Source of the DNA: G963677325 sp963677325
GTDB taxonomy: Bacteria; Bacteroidota; Bacteroidia; Bacteroidales; Prolixibacteraceae
Direction of reading: 5' to 3'
Assembly (NCBI GenBank): GCA_963677325.2
Contig: CAXXGM010000007.1
Coordinates: forward strand, 496,001-560,000
Length of the DNA stretch: 64,000 bases
Under the pieces are notes generated by a model. The model searched no databases. It was given only the letters and a program-made list of their open reading frames with translations, and had not been told where the DNA came from. The first letter of the stretch is position 1; each line of letters opens with the position of its first letter. Below, piece after piece: positions 42,952-51,740 of this stretch. The position numbers were made by a program, and so were the translations under genes.

Positions 42952-44166
42952 TTATTTTAAGTGTTTTTCCTGCCGGATTACTGATAACCGGTAACTTACG
43001 GCGGCAACAATAAAATAAACAATCATCTGACCTGTAAGAAACAGAAGCTCCGGACGGACTGAGTCAATTGAAACACCCATGGTTCTTATACGGAGAAACG
43101 CCGGGATCATCGAAGTACTTGGAAAGACATGTGCCAGTTTGTACAATAAAGGAGGAATGGAAGAAGAAGGCCATGACAGGCCGCTGACAAAAAGCACGAT
43201 AGGGGAGATGAATACCATGGTCATTATGGAATGTTCTCTTCGTTGAAAAATCATTGAGATCGTAAGGCCGAGAAAAATAACCGAAAACAAATACGGGACC
43301 AGTAAAATACAGACATCTGCAAAACTTCCTTTGTTTGGAAAACCAAACAATCGGACAAGATATACCAGGGTAAAAGCAAGATTGGCCAGGTAAATGATGA
43401 AATAGGCAGATGCTTTGCCGAAAACGATTGAAAACATCCCCTGTTTAACTTTTATTCCAGGTCTAATCTGCCGGTTGTTGCGCTTTTCCTTGCCAGCTCC
43501 TCCAATCATTCCGATACCGATAAGCAGTGTCTGCTGAAGAATGATCAGGATCAGACCCGGCATTACATAGGATCCATACGAACCAGCAGGATTGTAGAGA
43601 TTATAAAAGACAGACGGCATTGGATCCCGCTGCTGCATGGCCTGTTCCTCGCCACTTCCGGAAGCCATCAGTCTTTTGATCTCAACTCCGGCCGATAAAG
43701 TGCCGACGGACTGAATGGTGCCGGTAAGTGTTTCTTTATAGACCAGGAAATAACTGGCATCACAATAAACGCTTACCGAGGCCTGGAAGCCCTTGAGCAA
43801 TTCCTTTTCAAAACCTTCCGGAATCAGGATAATGCCTTTTGACTTTTCATCCCAAAAAAGTTGCCTGGCTTCGTGAAGACTGCCGGCTTTCTGAGCAACG
43901 GATATCTCTTTGGTTGCTCCCAGCATCCGGATCATCTGTCTGCTTGTTGAGGTATTGTCCAGGTCTACTATGGTAACCGGAATATCGCGTACTACATTGT
44001 TCATATAGGCTATCGAATAGGCCAGAGGATAGGCAAAAACCGCTACCAGAAGAATAAGAATTGCACCTTTGTCTCTGAGAATGGTTTTTAACTCATCGAC
44101 AAATGAAAACCAGGTCAGCTCTATTGCTGAAGAGATGTTGTTACTCAGGTGAATAGGGTTTTTCAT
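42952..44166 (-). CDS. ABC-2 type permease (YhhJ/YbhR-like), second
   Basis: A 404-residue permease with one N-terminal TM (ILILLVAVFAYPLAYSIAYM), a periplasmic domain of about 150 residues (VPVTIVDLDNTSTSRQMIRML-like region through VSVYCDASYFLVYKETLTG) and five C-terminal TMs (LILIILQQTLLIGIGMIGG, FLGLTISMIFQRREHSIMTM, ISPIVLFVSGLSWP). This is the layout of YhhJ/YbhS/YbhR exporter subunits. It lies 87 bp behind a paralogous permease; together they would form the membrane part of the exporter with HlyD and TolC. No ATPase gene is in the operon. Confidence 0.85.
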   Translation of the reverse strand: MKNPIHLSNNISSAIELTWFSFVDELKTILRDKGAILILLVAVFAYPLAYSIAYMNNVVRDIPVTIVDLDNTSTSRQMIRMLGATKEISVAQKAGSLHEARQLFWDEKSKGIILIPEGFEKELLKGFQASVSVYCDASYFLVYKETLTGTIQSVGTLSAGVEIKRLMASGSGEEQAMQQRDPMPSVFYNLYNPAGSYGSYVMPGLILIILQQTLLIGIGMIGGAGKEKRNNRQIRPGIKVKQGMFSIVFGKASAYFIIYLANLAFTLVYLVRLFGFPNKGSFADVCILLVPYLFSVIFLGLTISMIFQRREHSIMTMVFISPIVLFVSGLSWPSSSIPPLLYKLAHVFPSTSMIPAFLRIRTMGVSIDSVRPELLFLTGQMIVYFIVAAVSYRLSVIRQEKHLK

Positions 44167-44253
44167 TTATGTTTGATATACATTTATACATTCTCTCTAC
44201 TAAGGTGATTAAGGTCACTGTTTGCTGTTTGACTTTTTACACTTCCCTTTTTT

Positions 44254-45438
44254 TCATTCCCGGTACCAGTATCTGGGATGTGATAATTTTCTTTTGATTC
44301 CCGGGAAAGCCATTGCTCCCAATATGATAAAGGGAAGGAAAGCCAGGAAGGGAATAATAACCTCCCTCAAAGGTTCGCCTCTCATGGTCTGGCTCAGAAA
44401 TATCCGAAGCCAGAACGTGTAGGGAAAAATCAGTGCAAACAGTTTTGCAATCAATGGCATGGCTATCGCGGGAAACGTGAGCCCTGAGAAGGAGAGGGCC
44501 ATCATGGTATAAGCACTTCCCAACGACAGGGATAACCGCAGATTGGCTGTGAGCTTTAAAAAAAGAATGGCCATCATTTGATAGGAGATGATGAGTAAGA
44601 TCTCTGACAGAAGGATCGCAGATAAACTTCCGTGCACCGGCGTTCCCAGGGTCCTTATCAGCAAGATATTCATGACCATCATATCCACAAAAAATAACAG
44701 CGTATATGGAAGCATCTTACCGGCTAAAGCTATTGTAACATTATTGTTGGCCATTTTGATCAGTTCGCCGGCCGTCCCTTCTTTAAATTCCATGCCCAGC
44801 GCATAGACAGACCCCAGGAAAATAAAAACAACAGCCAACAACGGCAGCAGTCCCAATACCAGAAAATAGGAATAATTCCCGAAAGGATTAAAAAGCAAAT
44901 GGGTGTTTACTTTTACAGGCCTCGCTTTTTCAACTGCCTGCTCCGGAGTCTGTCCTTTTTTTATGGCAACCTGAACCTTTACTCCTGCAGAAATAGTTGA
45001 AAGAGTGGAATACAGTCCTGATTTTAAGGCCCCGCCTTTAACCACATTTGTATTGTTGATGTAAACCGCGATCTCCTCTGCACTGTTATTCATCACTTTG
45101 CGCTCCAGATCCGGGGGCAAAACAATAATGGCATCAATGATCCCTTTATCCATCAGTTCTTTTGCTTCAGCAATTGAGTTGAGCCGGTTTACTATCTTGC
45201 AGACCGGGGCAGCATCGACCAGCCGGGCAACTCTCGATGAGAAAGCTGAATGGTCCATGTCGACCACTGCTATTGGGAGGTCTCTGACGACTCCGGCTGA
45301 GAAGAGCCATATAATGACCCAAAAAGTCAGTACGGGTGCAATCATCGTTGTAAAGATCAACACCCAGCTGTTGGCTATCCGTCCCGTTTCGCGCCTTATT
45401 ACCCTAACAAGAGCTGTATTTATTAATTTAGTCAGCAT
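44254..45438 (-). CDS. ABC-2 type permease (YhhJ/YbhS-like), first
   Basis: A 394-residue paralog of the following permease: N-terminal TM VLIFTTMIAPVLTFWVIIWLFSAG, periplasmic segment LPIAVVDMDHSAFSSRVARLVDAAP ... INNTNVVKGGALKSGLYS, then five TMs (YFLVLGLLPLLAVVFIFLGSVYALG, MMALSFSGLTFPAIAMPLIAKLF). The adaptor gene ends 2 bp upstream of its start, so the two are translationally close. The pair probably forms a heterodimer. An ATPase must come from elsewhere or the complex works differently. Confidence 0.85.
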   Translation of the reverse strand: MLTKLINTALVRVIRRETGRIANSWVLIFTTMIAPVLTFWVIIWLFSAGVVRDLPIAVVDMDHSAFSSRVARLVDAAPVCKIVNRLNSIAEAKELMDKGIIDAIIVLPPDLERKVMNNSAEEIAVYINNTNVVKGGALKSGLYSTLSTISAGVKVQVAIKKGQTPEQAVEKARPVKVNTHLLFNPFGNYSYFLVLGLLPLLAVVFIFLGSVYALGMEFKEGTAGELIKMANNNVTIALAGKMLPYTLLFFVDMMVMNILLIRTLGTPVHGSLSAILLSEILLIISYQMMAILFLKLTANLRLSLSLGSAYTMMALSFSGLTFPAIAMPLIAKLFALIFPYTFWLRIFLSQTMRGEPLREVIIPFLAFLPFIILGAMAFPGIKRKLSHPRYWYRE

Positions 45439-45440
45439 CT

Positions 45441-46445
45441 TTATTTTTGAGCCTGCTTCTTAACCTCATCCCAATTTACCAGGGCACTCATTCCGGGTCT
45501 TAGTCCTTCAGCCTTATCAACCGGGACAGCATGAACTTCAAATGTCTTCGTGTCGAAATCTCCTGAAGTTTTGGTTGCATTCCATGTGGCAAATTCTCCG
45601 AGTGAATTGATGTAAGTAACTTTTAACATTATTTCCTTCATCCCAAGAGCCGGGAATCTGGCCTTAAAAGTGGAGCCTTTGCGAATGGAGGAAAGTAAAT
45701 CTTCCCGCAGATTGAAGGTTACCCAGACATCGTCCAAATCAATGATGGTAACCACGGGGTAACCTGCCGGAACAAGTTCCCCCCGCTCAGCAATGATGTT
45801 GGCAATTTCGCCTTTGATGGGTGCGGAAATCCTGGTTTCATTAAGATAGGAATTCACTTCGGTTAAAACTCCTTCAGCTTGCAGTAAAAGAGCCCCGGCT
45901 GATTCTTTATCTTCATAACGTGCACCGTTCTTTGCCTTCTCATACAAAGATCTGGCGGCCTTTTCTGTCTCCAGGGCTGCTTTTTTACGGGTTTCCGCTT
46001 CATCTTTTTGTTGTTCGGCCACTACTCCTGATTTATAGAGATTTTCTATTCGCTGGTAGGTCTTCTGTGCGAATTCAGCAGCAGCCAATGCAGTTTGCCA
46101 TGAATTGAAGGCGGCTTGAACATCTTCCTTCTGCGCTCCGTTATAAGCTTTTTCTTTTTGGGCGCCTGCGGCCTTTCTGACTGCGGAGGCCTGTAGATAT
46201 TTTGCATCCAGTTCAGGGCTGCTAACGGTAAAAAGGAGCTTTCCTGCCTGAACGTCATCTCCTTTGTGCACCAAAAGGCTGTCAATTCTTCCAATCAATT
46301 TTGAGGCAACCTTTACCTGGGTGGCCTCGACTTCTCCCTGAACCTCAAGTGGAATGGGGCGGGCTACAATCCATATGGCATATCCGATAAAAACAATCAT
46401 TGCAAGAATTGCAGCTGCAATGAGGAAACTTTTTTTCTTGTTCAT
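45441..46445 (-). CDS. HlyD-family membrane fusion protein
   Basis: A 334-residue adaptor with one N-terminal anchor (FLIAAAILAMIVFIGYAIWIV), lipoyl half (VASKLIGRIDSLLVHKGDDVQAGKLLF), a long coiled-coil hairpin (about residues 75-185, rich in Ala/Lys/Glu, with GVVAEQQKDEAETRKKAALETEKAA), the second lipoyl half ISAPIKGEIANIIAERGELVPAGYPVV and the barrel domain. It bridges the two ABC-2 permeases and the TolC-like protein encoded around it. Confidence 0.9.
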   Translation of the reverse strand: MNKKKSFLIAAAILAMIVFIGYAIWIVARPIPLEVQGEVEATQVKVASKLIGRIDSLLVHKGDDVQAGKLLFTVSSPELDAKYLQASAVRKAAGAQKEKAYNGAQKEDVQAAFNSWQTALAAAEFAQKTYQRIENLYKSGVVAEQQKDEAETRKKAALETEKAARSLYEKAKNGARYEDKESAGALLLQAEGVLTEVNSYLNETRISAPIKGEIANIIAERGELVPAGYPVVTIIDLDDVWVTFNLREDLLSSIRKGSTFKARFPALGMKEIMLKVTYINSLGEFATWNATKTSGDFDTKTFEVHAVPVDKAEGLRPGMSALVNWDEVKKQAQK

Positions 46446-46463
46446 AAATTTATTGTATCGTTG

Positions 46464-47981
46464 TTAATATCTTCCCTGTTTTGCTTCCGGGTGGTTCAGG
46501 TAACTGACATATTGGTCTGACAATCCGGAGTAATAGAGCAGTTTTGACAAGGCTACATCCCATGCATAAATAGCCTGTAACCGTTCTATTTTTACTTTGG
46601 CTACGGCAAGATTTGCGTCAGAAACCTGGGTCGTTGTGGCCATCCCTTCCGTAAAGGCTTTTTCTCTGGCCCGTAAATATTCCAGAGTAAATTCCATGGC
46701 TGCATCCAATTCGTTTATTTGTTCAAGATTCATGTTTAACTCCTGATAGTATTTATTAATGGCAGAATAAATATCCGATTCTGCTTTTGCATAAAAATCT
46801 TCAGCTTGCAACTCCTGGTACTTTGCACCTTTGACTTTGCTGCTACGGGCGCTGCCGTCGAACAGACTCCATTGTAATCCTACACCAAACAGATAATCAG
46901 GAAGATATGGCGACAGATCCTTGTTGACAATGTCATATGTTCCAGTGGCTGCAATTGTGGGAAGATAGGCCGATTTTTCCGCTTTTGTGCCCTGCTGGGC
47001 AAGCTCTTTTTTCTTGTTGACCTGTTTGAGTAATGGGCTGTTCTCCAGGGCTTTTTGCTTATAAAAATCTAATGCTGCGATCTTATCGAGATAGAAGAGC
47101 GCTGATATGGGATTAATCCTGATTTCTTTTTCCTCTGCTACGGTATTTAAAACCGCCTCGTTTAGTATTTCTACCTGACGTTCGGATTTCTTCAGCTCGC
47201 GGTCGGCATCGGAATAATAAACTTTCGCATTTAAAACCTCGACCTGGGCAATCATCCCCTGGCTGGCCAATTTCTGCGCGTCTTCAAAATGCTTTTGCAT
47301 GCCGGTTTTTACCTCATTGCGAACTTTGACTACCTGGTTGGCCAGAATTAAACCGAAATAACGTTCGACTAATTCGCAGGAAAGTTCATTCGACTTTTGA
47401 ATAGTTTCTATTTCAGATTCTTCTAATTTAATTCTGGCTGCATTATTGGCCGCATTGATTTTTCCACCCGTATAAATTGGCAGGACAAATCCGGCATTTA
47501 CTGTTCCGAACTTTTTGTTCTGAATGGTTTGTATCCACTGGGCGTTATTAACAGACTCAAGGCCTTCCAGCATTTTACCGCGCACAATGGTAGTTGAAAT
47601 GTCATCTGGCAGATAAGGCATTACCCCCCTGGTAGCCGGATCAGGATTTGGAACTCCGCCAAATTTTCCATAGTTGCCAAGGGCCTTGTAAAGGGGTGTT
47701 ATTGCATCACGGACGGGGGTGAGATCGAGTTCAAGATTGTCGGCCATATAAACATAGGAAGCACTCAATGATAGTTTCGGAAGATGCAGTCCTTTGGCTG
47801 CTTTCATCTCCTGCTCCATCTGAAGGGTTTTATTATTGTATTGTTTGATGAGGTGGTTTTTATGAAGAGTGAGGTCCAGCGCTTCTTCAAAGGTGAGATT
47901 CTTTAAATCTGCCGGGACACTCTGTCCCCACAAAGCAATTCCTTTTATTAAAAAAACGGCTATCAGTAAATTAGTTTTCAT
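46464..47981 (-). CDS. TolC-family outer-membrane efflux protein
   Basis: A 505-residue OEP protein with signal peptide (NLLIAVFLIKGIALWGQS). Two-fold OEP repeats are visible: LTFEEALDLTLHKNHLIKQYNNKTLQMEQEM in the first and IAALDFYKQKALENSPLLKQVNKKKELAQQ in the second, each followed by strand segments (KKFGTVNAGFVLPIYTGG, GVGLQWSLFDG) and long helices. It is the exit duct of this operon, 14 bp behind the TetR regulator and 18 bp before the adaptor. Confidence 0.9.
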   Translation of the reverse strand: MKTNLLIAVFLIKGIALWGQSVPADLKNLTFEEALDLTLHKNHLIKQYNNKTLQMEQEMKAAKGLHLPKLSLSASYVYMADNLELDLTPVRDAITPLYKALGNYGKFGGVPNPDPATRGVMPYLPDDISTTIVRGKMLEGLESVNNAQWIQTIQNKKFGTVNAGFVLPIYTGGKINAANNAARIKLEESEIETIQKSNELSCELVERYFGLILANQVVKVRNEVKTGMQKHFEDAQKLASQGMIAQVEVLNAKVYYSDADRELKKSERQVEILNEAVLNTVAEEKEIRINPISALFYLDKIAALDFYKQKALENSPLLKQVNKKKELAQQGTKAEKSAYLPTIAATGTYDIVNKDLSPYLPDYLFGVGLQWSLFDGSARSSKVKGAKYQELQAEDFYAKAESDIYSAINKYYQELNMNLEQINELDAAMEFTLEYLRAREKAFTEGMATTTQVSDANLAVAKVKIERLQAIYAWDVALSKLLYYSGLSDQYVSYLNHPEAKQGRY

Positions 47982-47995
47982 TCTTCAACTATTTT

Positions 47996-48577
47996 TTATT
48001 TTAAGGCATTGATTGAAAATTCTATAACCCTTTTTTGGTCTTTTTCTGTCCATCCGGTTTTCCCGAAGAATCCTTTTATCCTTAAATTTATGTATTCGAT
48101 CGGATAAATTATGCTCATTCCATAAGCCTCTTCGGGTGAAATATTTTTGCTCACTTCGCCATTCCTGATCCCAAGACTTATGACTCTTTCACAAAGATTT
48201 TTGATAACCCTCCGCTGTTCCTCTGATACCGGAAAATTATAATCATGCATCAAAACATGCATGAACTTGATTTCCTCCGGAGAATCTTTAGCTATTTTAA
48301 AAATAACACTGATCAATTGACCGATCACTTCCTCTACACTGTCGAAGGAATCGAGCAGGTATTCCAGCCTTTCGATGATTTGGGCCACCTTCGAATAGAG
48401 AAGTTCAGTTACGAGCTCCTGTTTGCCGGAGTAAAAACGATAAAGATACCCTTCGGCTACACCAGCCCTGGCGGCAATTGAAGAAATGGCTGCCCCGCCG
48501 TAACCATTTTGAACAACTAATTCTATGGTTGCCTCCCTGATCCGCTGAATTTTTCCTTCATCAATTAATCGTGCCAT
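47996..48577 (-). CDS. TetR-family transcriptional regulator
   Basis: A TetR/AcrR repressor with the N-terminal HTH (RIREATIELVVQNGYGGAAISSIAARAGVAEGYLYRFYSGKQELVTELL) and an all-helical ligand domain. The open frame begins 10 codons earlier at 48607, but that ATG lies inside a perfect 20-bp palindrome (48592-48611) expected to be the operator in the leader. The ATG at 48577 (MARLIDEGK) is therefore preferred, giving 193 residues. It is the first gene of the export operon and should repress itself and the four genes behind it until an unknown ligand binds. Confidence 0.85.
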   Translation of the reverse strand: MARLIDEGKIQRIREATIELVVQNGYGGAAISSIAARAGVAEGYLYRFYSGKQELVTELLYSKVAQIIERLEYLLDSFDSVEEVIGQLISVIFKIAKDSPEEIKFMHVLMHDYNFPVSEEQRRVIKNLCERVISLGIRNGEVSKNISPEEAYGMSIIYPIEYINLRIKGFFGKTGWTEKDQKRVIEFSINALK

Positions 48578-48591
48578 TAAATTTTGTATTA

Positions 48592-48611
48592 ATGAATGAT
48601 TATTCATTCAT
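48592..48611. promoter_or_regulatory. Operator palindrome of the TetR-led export operon
   Basis: ATGAATGA-TTAT-TCATTCAT is a perfect 8-bp dyad with a 4-bp spacer, the size and form of TetR/AcrR-type operators. It follows a TACTTTCG -7-like box (48620s, minus strand) and precedes the regulator's preferred start. Confidence 0.65.
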
Positions 48612-48679
48612 ATTTCGGCACGAAAGTATAAAATCCATTTTGATAAAAAAATAAATAAGGGAAGATTTTTAATGTTTAT

Positions 48680-48845
48680 AAAATAGAACCCAGATGACGC
48701 AGATAAAGCAGATGAATGCAGGCAGGAGTGAAGGATATTTAATGAATGATAGAGACATACGACGTGCGTCTCTGCAAAATCACCCGGTCATTATAATAAA
48801 GGAACCGCTAAAATCCTCCTGATCCGCGTCATCTGCGGTCTGAAT
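48680..48845. repeat. AGATGACGCAGAT / GCGTCATCTGCGG inverted repeat
   Basis: CCAGATGACGCAGATAAAGC at 48691 and ATCCGCGTCATCTGCGGTC near 48820 are opposite-facing copies of an interspersed sequence that recurs at 55735-55770. Nothing else is seen in the gap. Confidence 0.55.
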
Positions 48846-48850
48846 GCAAT

Positions 48851-49774
48851 TCAGTAGTCTTCGATCTTGTGTTTCAACGACTGGAATCCTTCACCCAATA
48901 TTTCACTGGCATTCATGATGGTAATAAAGGCATTGGGATCGATTTGGTTGATACGTTCCTCCAAGAGAGCCATTTCACGGCGTGAGACCACTGTGAATAT
49001 GATGTTTTTCTCCGTATTGCTGAACATCCCCAGGCCTTTAAGATAGGTTCCGCCCCGTTCCAGTTCAGAAATTATGATTTCACGGATCTCCTCGTGTTTG
49101 TCTGAGATGATAAACAGCGCTTTGTTGTAATTTTCCCCTTCAAGGATCATGTCAACGGCCCGGCCGGTAATGTATATGACGATCATGCTGTAAAGGGGAA
49201 TCTGCCAGTCTCGAAAAGCAATCAGTCCTACCAGTACAATAGCCGTATCAACCCAGATCAACATCTGACCTATTGGGATGCGGGTGTATTTGGTAATGAT
49301 CATGGCAATAATATCACTGCCGCCCGAAGTTGCCTTGGCCCTGAAGATAAATCCAAGTCCGATACCTGACAATACGCCGCCAAAAATACTGGAGAGCAGG
49401 ACATCGTTCACAAGAGGTGCGTCACCCACTTCGCGCATCATGGTAATCGCATCCATGAAAACAGAGGAGGAAACGAAACCATAAATGGTTTTCACACCGA
49501 ATCGCGGCCCGATCAGTTTGACTGCAAAATAAGTCAGGGGAATGTTGACGATCAGGTTAAACAACCCAATGGGAAAGCCACCGGGCCAGATCCCCGATTC
49601 CTTTGAAAAATAATAAAAGACAATGCCAAGTCCATAAACACCACCCGGGACGATCTTGTGAGGAGTAATAAAGAAGACGTATCCGATAGCCATCACAAGC
49701 GAACCAAGGGTAATCATCCCATAATCCAGAAACCATCGTTTCGGGAGTCGTTTTTTCTTCTCATTTAATCCCAT
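48851..49774 (-). CDS. YitT-family membrane protein (DUF161/DUF2179)
   Basis: A 307-residue protein with five to six membrane segments (YGMITLGSLVMAIGYVFFIT, GGVYGLGIVFYYFS, FPIGLFNLIVNIPLTYFAVKLIG, LLSSIFGGVLSGIGLGFIFR, GSDIIAMIITKY) and a C-terminal soluble DUF2179 domain (NKALFIISDKHEEIREIIISELERGGTYLKG, VVSRREMALLEERINQIDPNAFITI). YitT proteins are widespread; their transport role is not settled. It is monocistronic. Confidence 0.9.
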   Translation of the reverse strand: MGLNEKKKRLPKRWFLDYGMITLGSLVMAIGYVFFITPHKIVPGGVYGLGIVFYYFSKESGIWPGGFPIGLFNLIVNIPLTYFAVKLIGPRFGVKTIYGFVSSSVFMDAITMMREVGDAPLVNDVLLSSIFGGVLSGIGLGFIFRAKATSGGSDIIAMIITKYTRIPIGQMLIWVDTAIVLVGLIAFRDWQIPLYSMIVIYITGRAVDMILEGENYNKALFIISDKHEEIREIIISELERGGTYLKGLGMFSNTEKNIIFTVVSRREMALLEERINQIDPNAFITIMNASEILGEGFQSLKHKIEDY

Positions 49775-50338
49775 GACGCCTGAGATTTTTTTCTTAAAAA
49801 TATAAAAAAATTATGATTAAGTGAAAAAAGGTTTTAAATCGATAAATAGACCAATGAGAACCCGGCAACAAATATAATCGTCTATTGTTATTTTAATCAT
49901 CATTGGTGATTGCGGGATGATCAATTTGTAGAAACCCTGATGTAAGAATTCCAGCGCCCTTTTCCCTGTTCAGGTTTCTATGAGCCCTGAGTCTTTAGTC
50001 TCCGGGTTTCAGCCTTAGTAAACTGAACGGGAAAATCTATTACAGAATTTGGGATTCATCCAATTTATTAAAAACAGCCTATGAGACAAAAATGAAAAAC
50101 GGAGTGTGATCTGAACCGGATGGCGTGATTGATCAGAAGTAATCCCTGCAGAACCGGGGATTACTGTATTGTAAATGGGATTCTGGTTAAAAATTAAGAA
50201 ATTCAGTTATTTGATGCCAGTCGAAATTTATAGCAAACAGATCATGGGTAATGGCGGCTATTTTTCAAGGGAAACGACATCAAAATATTAGTTCAAAATA
50301 TTTTAGACAGAAGATGAGTCGAATTCTAAATAACTTTT
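49775..50338. other. Spacer with degraded repeat pieces
   Basis: No gene is supported. TTTAGTCTCCGGGTTTCAGCC near 49990 resembles the interior of MITE family 1. The rest has no visible structure. Confidence 0.4.
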
Positions 50339-50346
50339 TATATTTG
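50339..50346 (+). promoter_or_regulatory. -7 box (TATATTTG) of the PadR gene
   Basis: TATATTTG matches TAnnTTTG and lies 18 bases before the ATG at 50365, which supports that start over upstream ATG codons. Confidence 0.6.
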
Positions 50347-50364
50347 CCTGCATATTTTATCTAT

Positions 50365-50697
50365 ATGAAAGAAATTTCAAAAGAATTAATCGGTGCGTCT
50401 GCTTCTTCGATTATTTTATCTTTATTGCAGCAGGGCGACAGCTATGGATATGAGATTATCCAGAAAGTAAAAGAATATACCAGCGGAAAGATCAAGTGGA
50501 AGGAAGCCAGCATTTATCCGGTACTTAAAAAAATGGAAGCTGAAGGAATGATCAAATCATACTGGAAAATGGAAGAAGGCGAGCGCCCAAGGAAGTATTA
50601 TTCCATCCAGGATTCCGGAGTCCAGCAGCTTGAAGATAACAAGACCGAATGGAACATGGTACAATCCATATTTTCCAGACTCTGGAGTATCGGATGA
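50365..50697 (+). CDS. PadR-family transcriptional regulator
   Basis: A 110-residue winged-helix protein: MKEISKELIGASASSIILSLL, GDSYGYEIIQKVKEYTSGKIKWKEASIYPVLKKMEAEGMIKSYW and RPRKYYSIQDSG, the full PadR DNA-binding domain with a short C-terminal helix. The open frame extends to 50251, but the promoter box at 50339 and the conserved beginning favour the start at 50365. PadR proteins usually control a neighbouring transporter or permease-prefix gene; here no such gene follows directly. Confidence 0.85.
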   Translation: MKEISKELIGASASSIILSLLQQGDSYGYEIIQKVKEYTSGKIKWKEASIYPVLKKMEAEGMIKSYWKMEEGERPRKYYSIQDSGVQQLEDNKTEWNMVQSIFSRLWSIG

Positions 50698-50980
50698 TTT
50701 GAGGTATAAAAAATTGAGCAACTGGTTTCAATAATAAGACGGAAGCGGTTCCGTTTTTTGTTGAACAGATTTTCATTGATTAACTGTTTTTTCAATTAGT
50801 AATCAAAAGCTTCCTGTTATTTTGATGAAGAGTTTGTCCCATTTTGCGGTGAAGAACCAAATGAAATCCAACAAAAGGGCCCAGGTTTTCTCCTGATTGG
50901 TCACTTTATACCTAACGATACCAAGACTTTTTCCCGGTTTTTTTTATAAAACCAATTGTTTTCTCCCGGATTTTCACAAT

Positions 50981-51115
50981 TAAGTAATATCAGGAATATC
51001 ATGCCGTATTATCAGGTTGAAGGAGTTTAGACTTTAGGCTGAAGGATCATAATGAGCTCTTTTACCTTTAGCCTAAACACCTATAGCCTGTAATCCTCAT
51101 ACGACATTATTTTGA
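50981..51115. mobile_element. MITE family 1, copy B (interrupted)
   Basis: It begins with TAAGTAATATCAGGAATATC and ATGCCGTAT like copy C, contains TTTAGGCTGAAGGATCATAA and CTTTAGCCTAAACACC, and reaches CATACGACATTATTTT at 51099-51114. There family 2 copy B begins; the outer end of family 1 seems to continue after it (51294-51318, TTTTATCTCAATTAGTTATC). Confidence 0.6.
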
Positions 51116-51293
51116 ATGAATATCCGTTTGCTTTCCTAATTGAGATTTCTCTTTGTCAAATGTTGTCATTTATGGTCATTTGATTGTCATTAATTGTTTT
51201 TTACTTCGCAATGACCATTAATGACCATAAATGACCATAAATGACCATAAATGACACAATCTATAAACATTAGGCAACATACCGGATACTCAT
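51116..51293 (+). mobile_element. MITE family 2, copy B
   Basis: Ends ATGAATATCCG (51116-51126) and CGGATACTCAT (51283-51293) are inverted copies. The interior matches 41608-41766 in the opposite orientation and includes an ATGACCATAA tandem at 51210-51255 with more units than copy A. Confidence 0.65.
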
Positions 51294-51482
51294 TTTATTT
51301 TATCTCAATTAGTTATCATCCCCGAATCTTTTATAGAAAAAGAATCAGATTGATCCTGTTTATCCCTTTAGACACCTGATATTTCACAACCAACTTCTAT
51401 CCTTGATTGGAAATATTCAGCAAGAGGAATATTGATAAATAAAATATATTAAATTGCGTTGTTTTTTTTTAAACCTAATCTA

Positions 51483-51638
51483 ATTATAAGTAATGCCAAG
51501 AATATAATGTCGTATTTTTAGGCTGAAGGAGTTTAGACTTTAGGCTTTAGACTGAAGGATCATAATTACCTCTTTTACCTTTAGCCTAAACACCTATAAG
51601 CCTCATATGACATTATTTTATTCCAATTACTTAGAAAT
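51483..51638. mobile_element. MITE family 1, copy C
   Basis: Left ATTATAAGTAATGCC...ATAATGTCGTAT and right ATATGACATTATTTT...ATTACTTAGAAAT are imperfect inverted ends of about 33 bp. The interior reads TTTAGGCTGAAGGAG, GGATCATAATTACC and CCTTTAGCCTAAACACC. It is the most complete copy and ends 100 bp before the 961-aa gene. Confidence 0.65.
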
Positions 51639-51740
51639 GAGATTCTATCTATTTTTTTCATGATTCCTGAAAAAAACTGCTTCTGAAAGGATTTTTTCCG
51701 GCACGATTTATGCAAGATATTTTTTAACAAAATTTATCCT

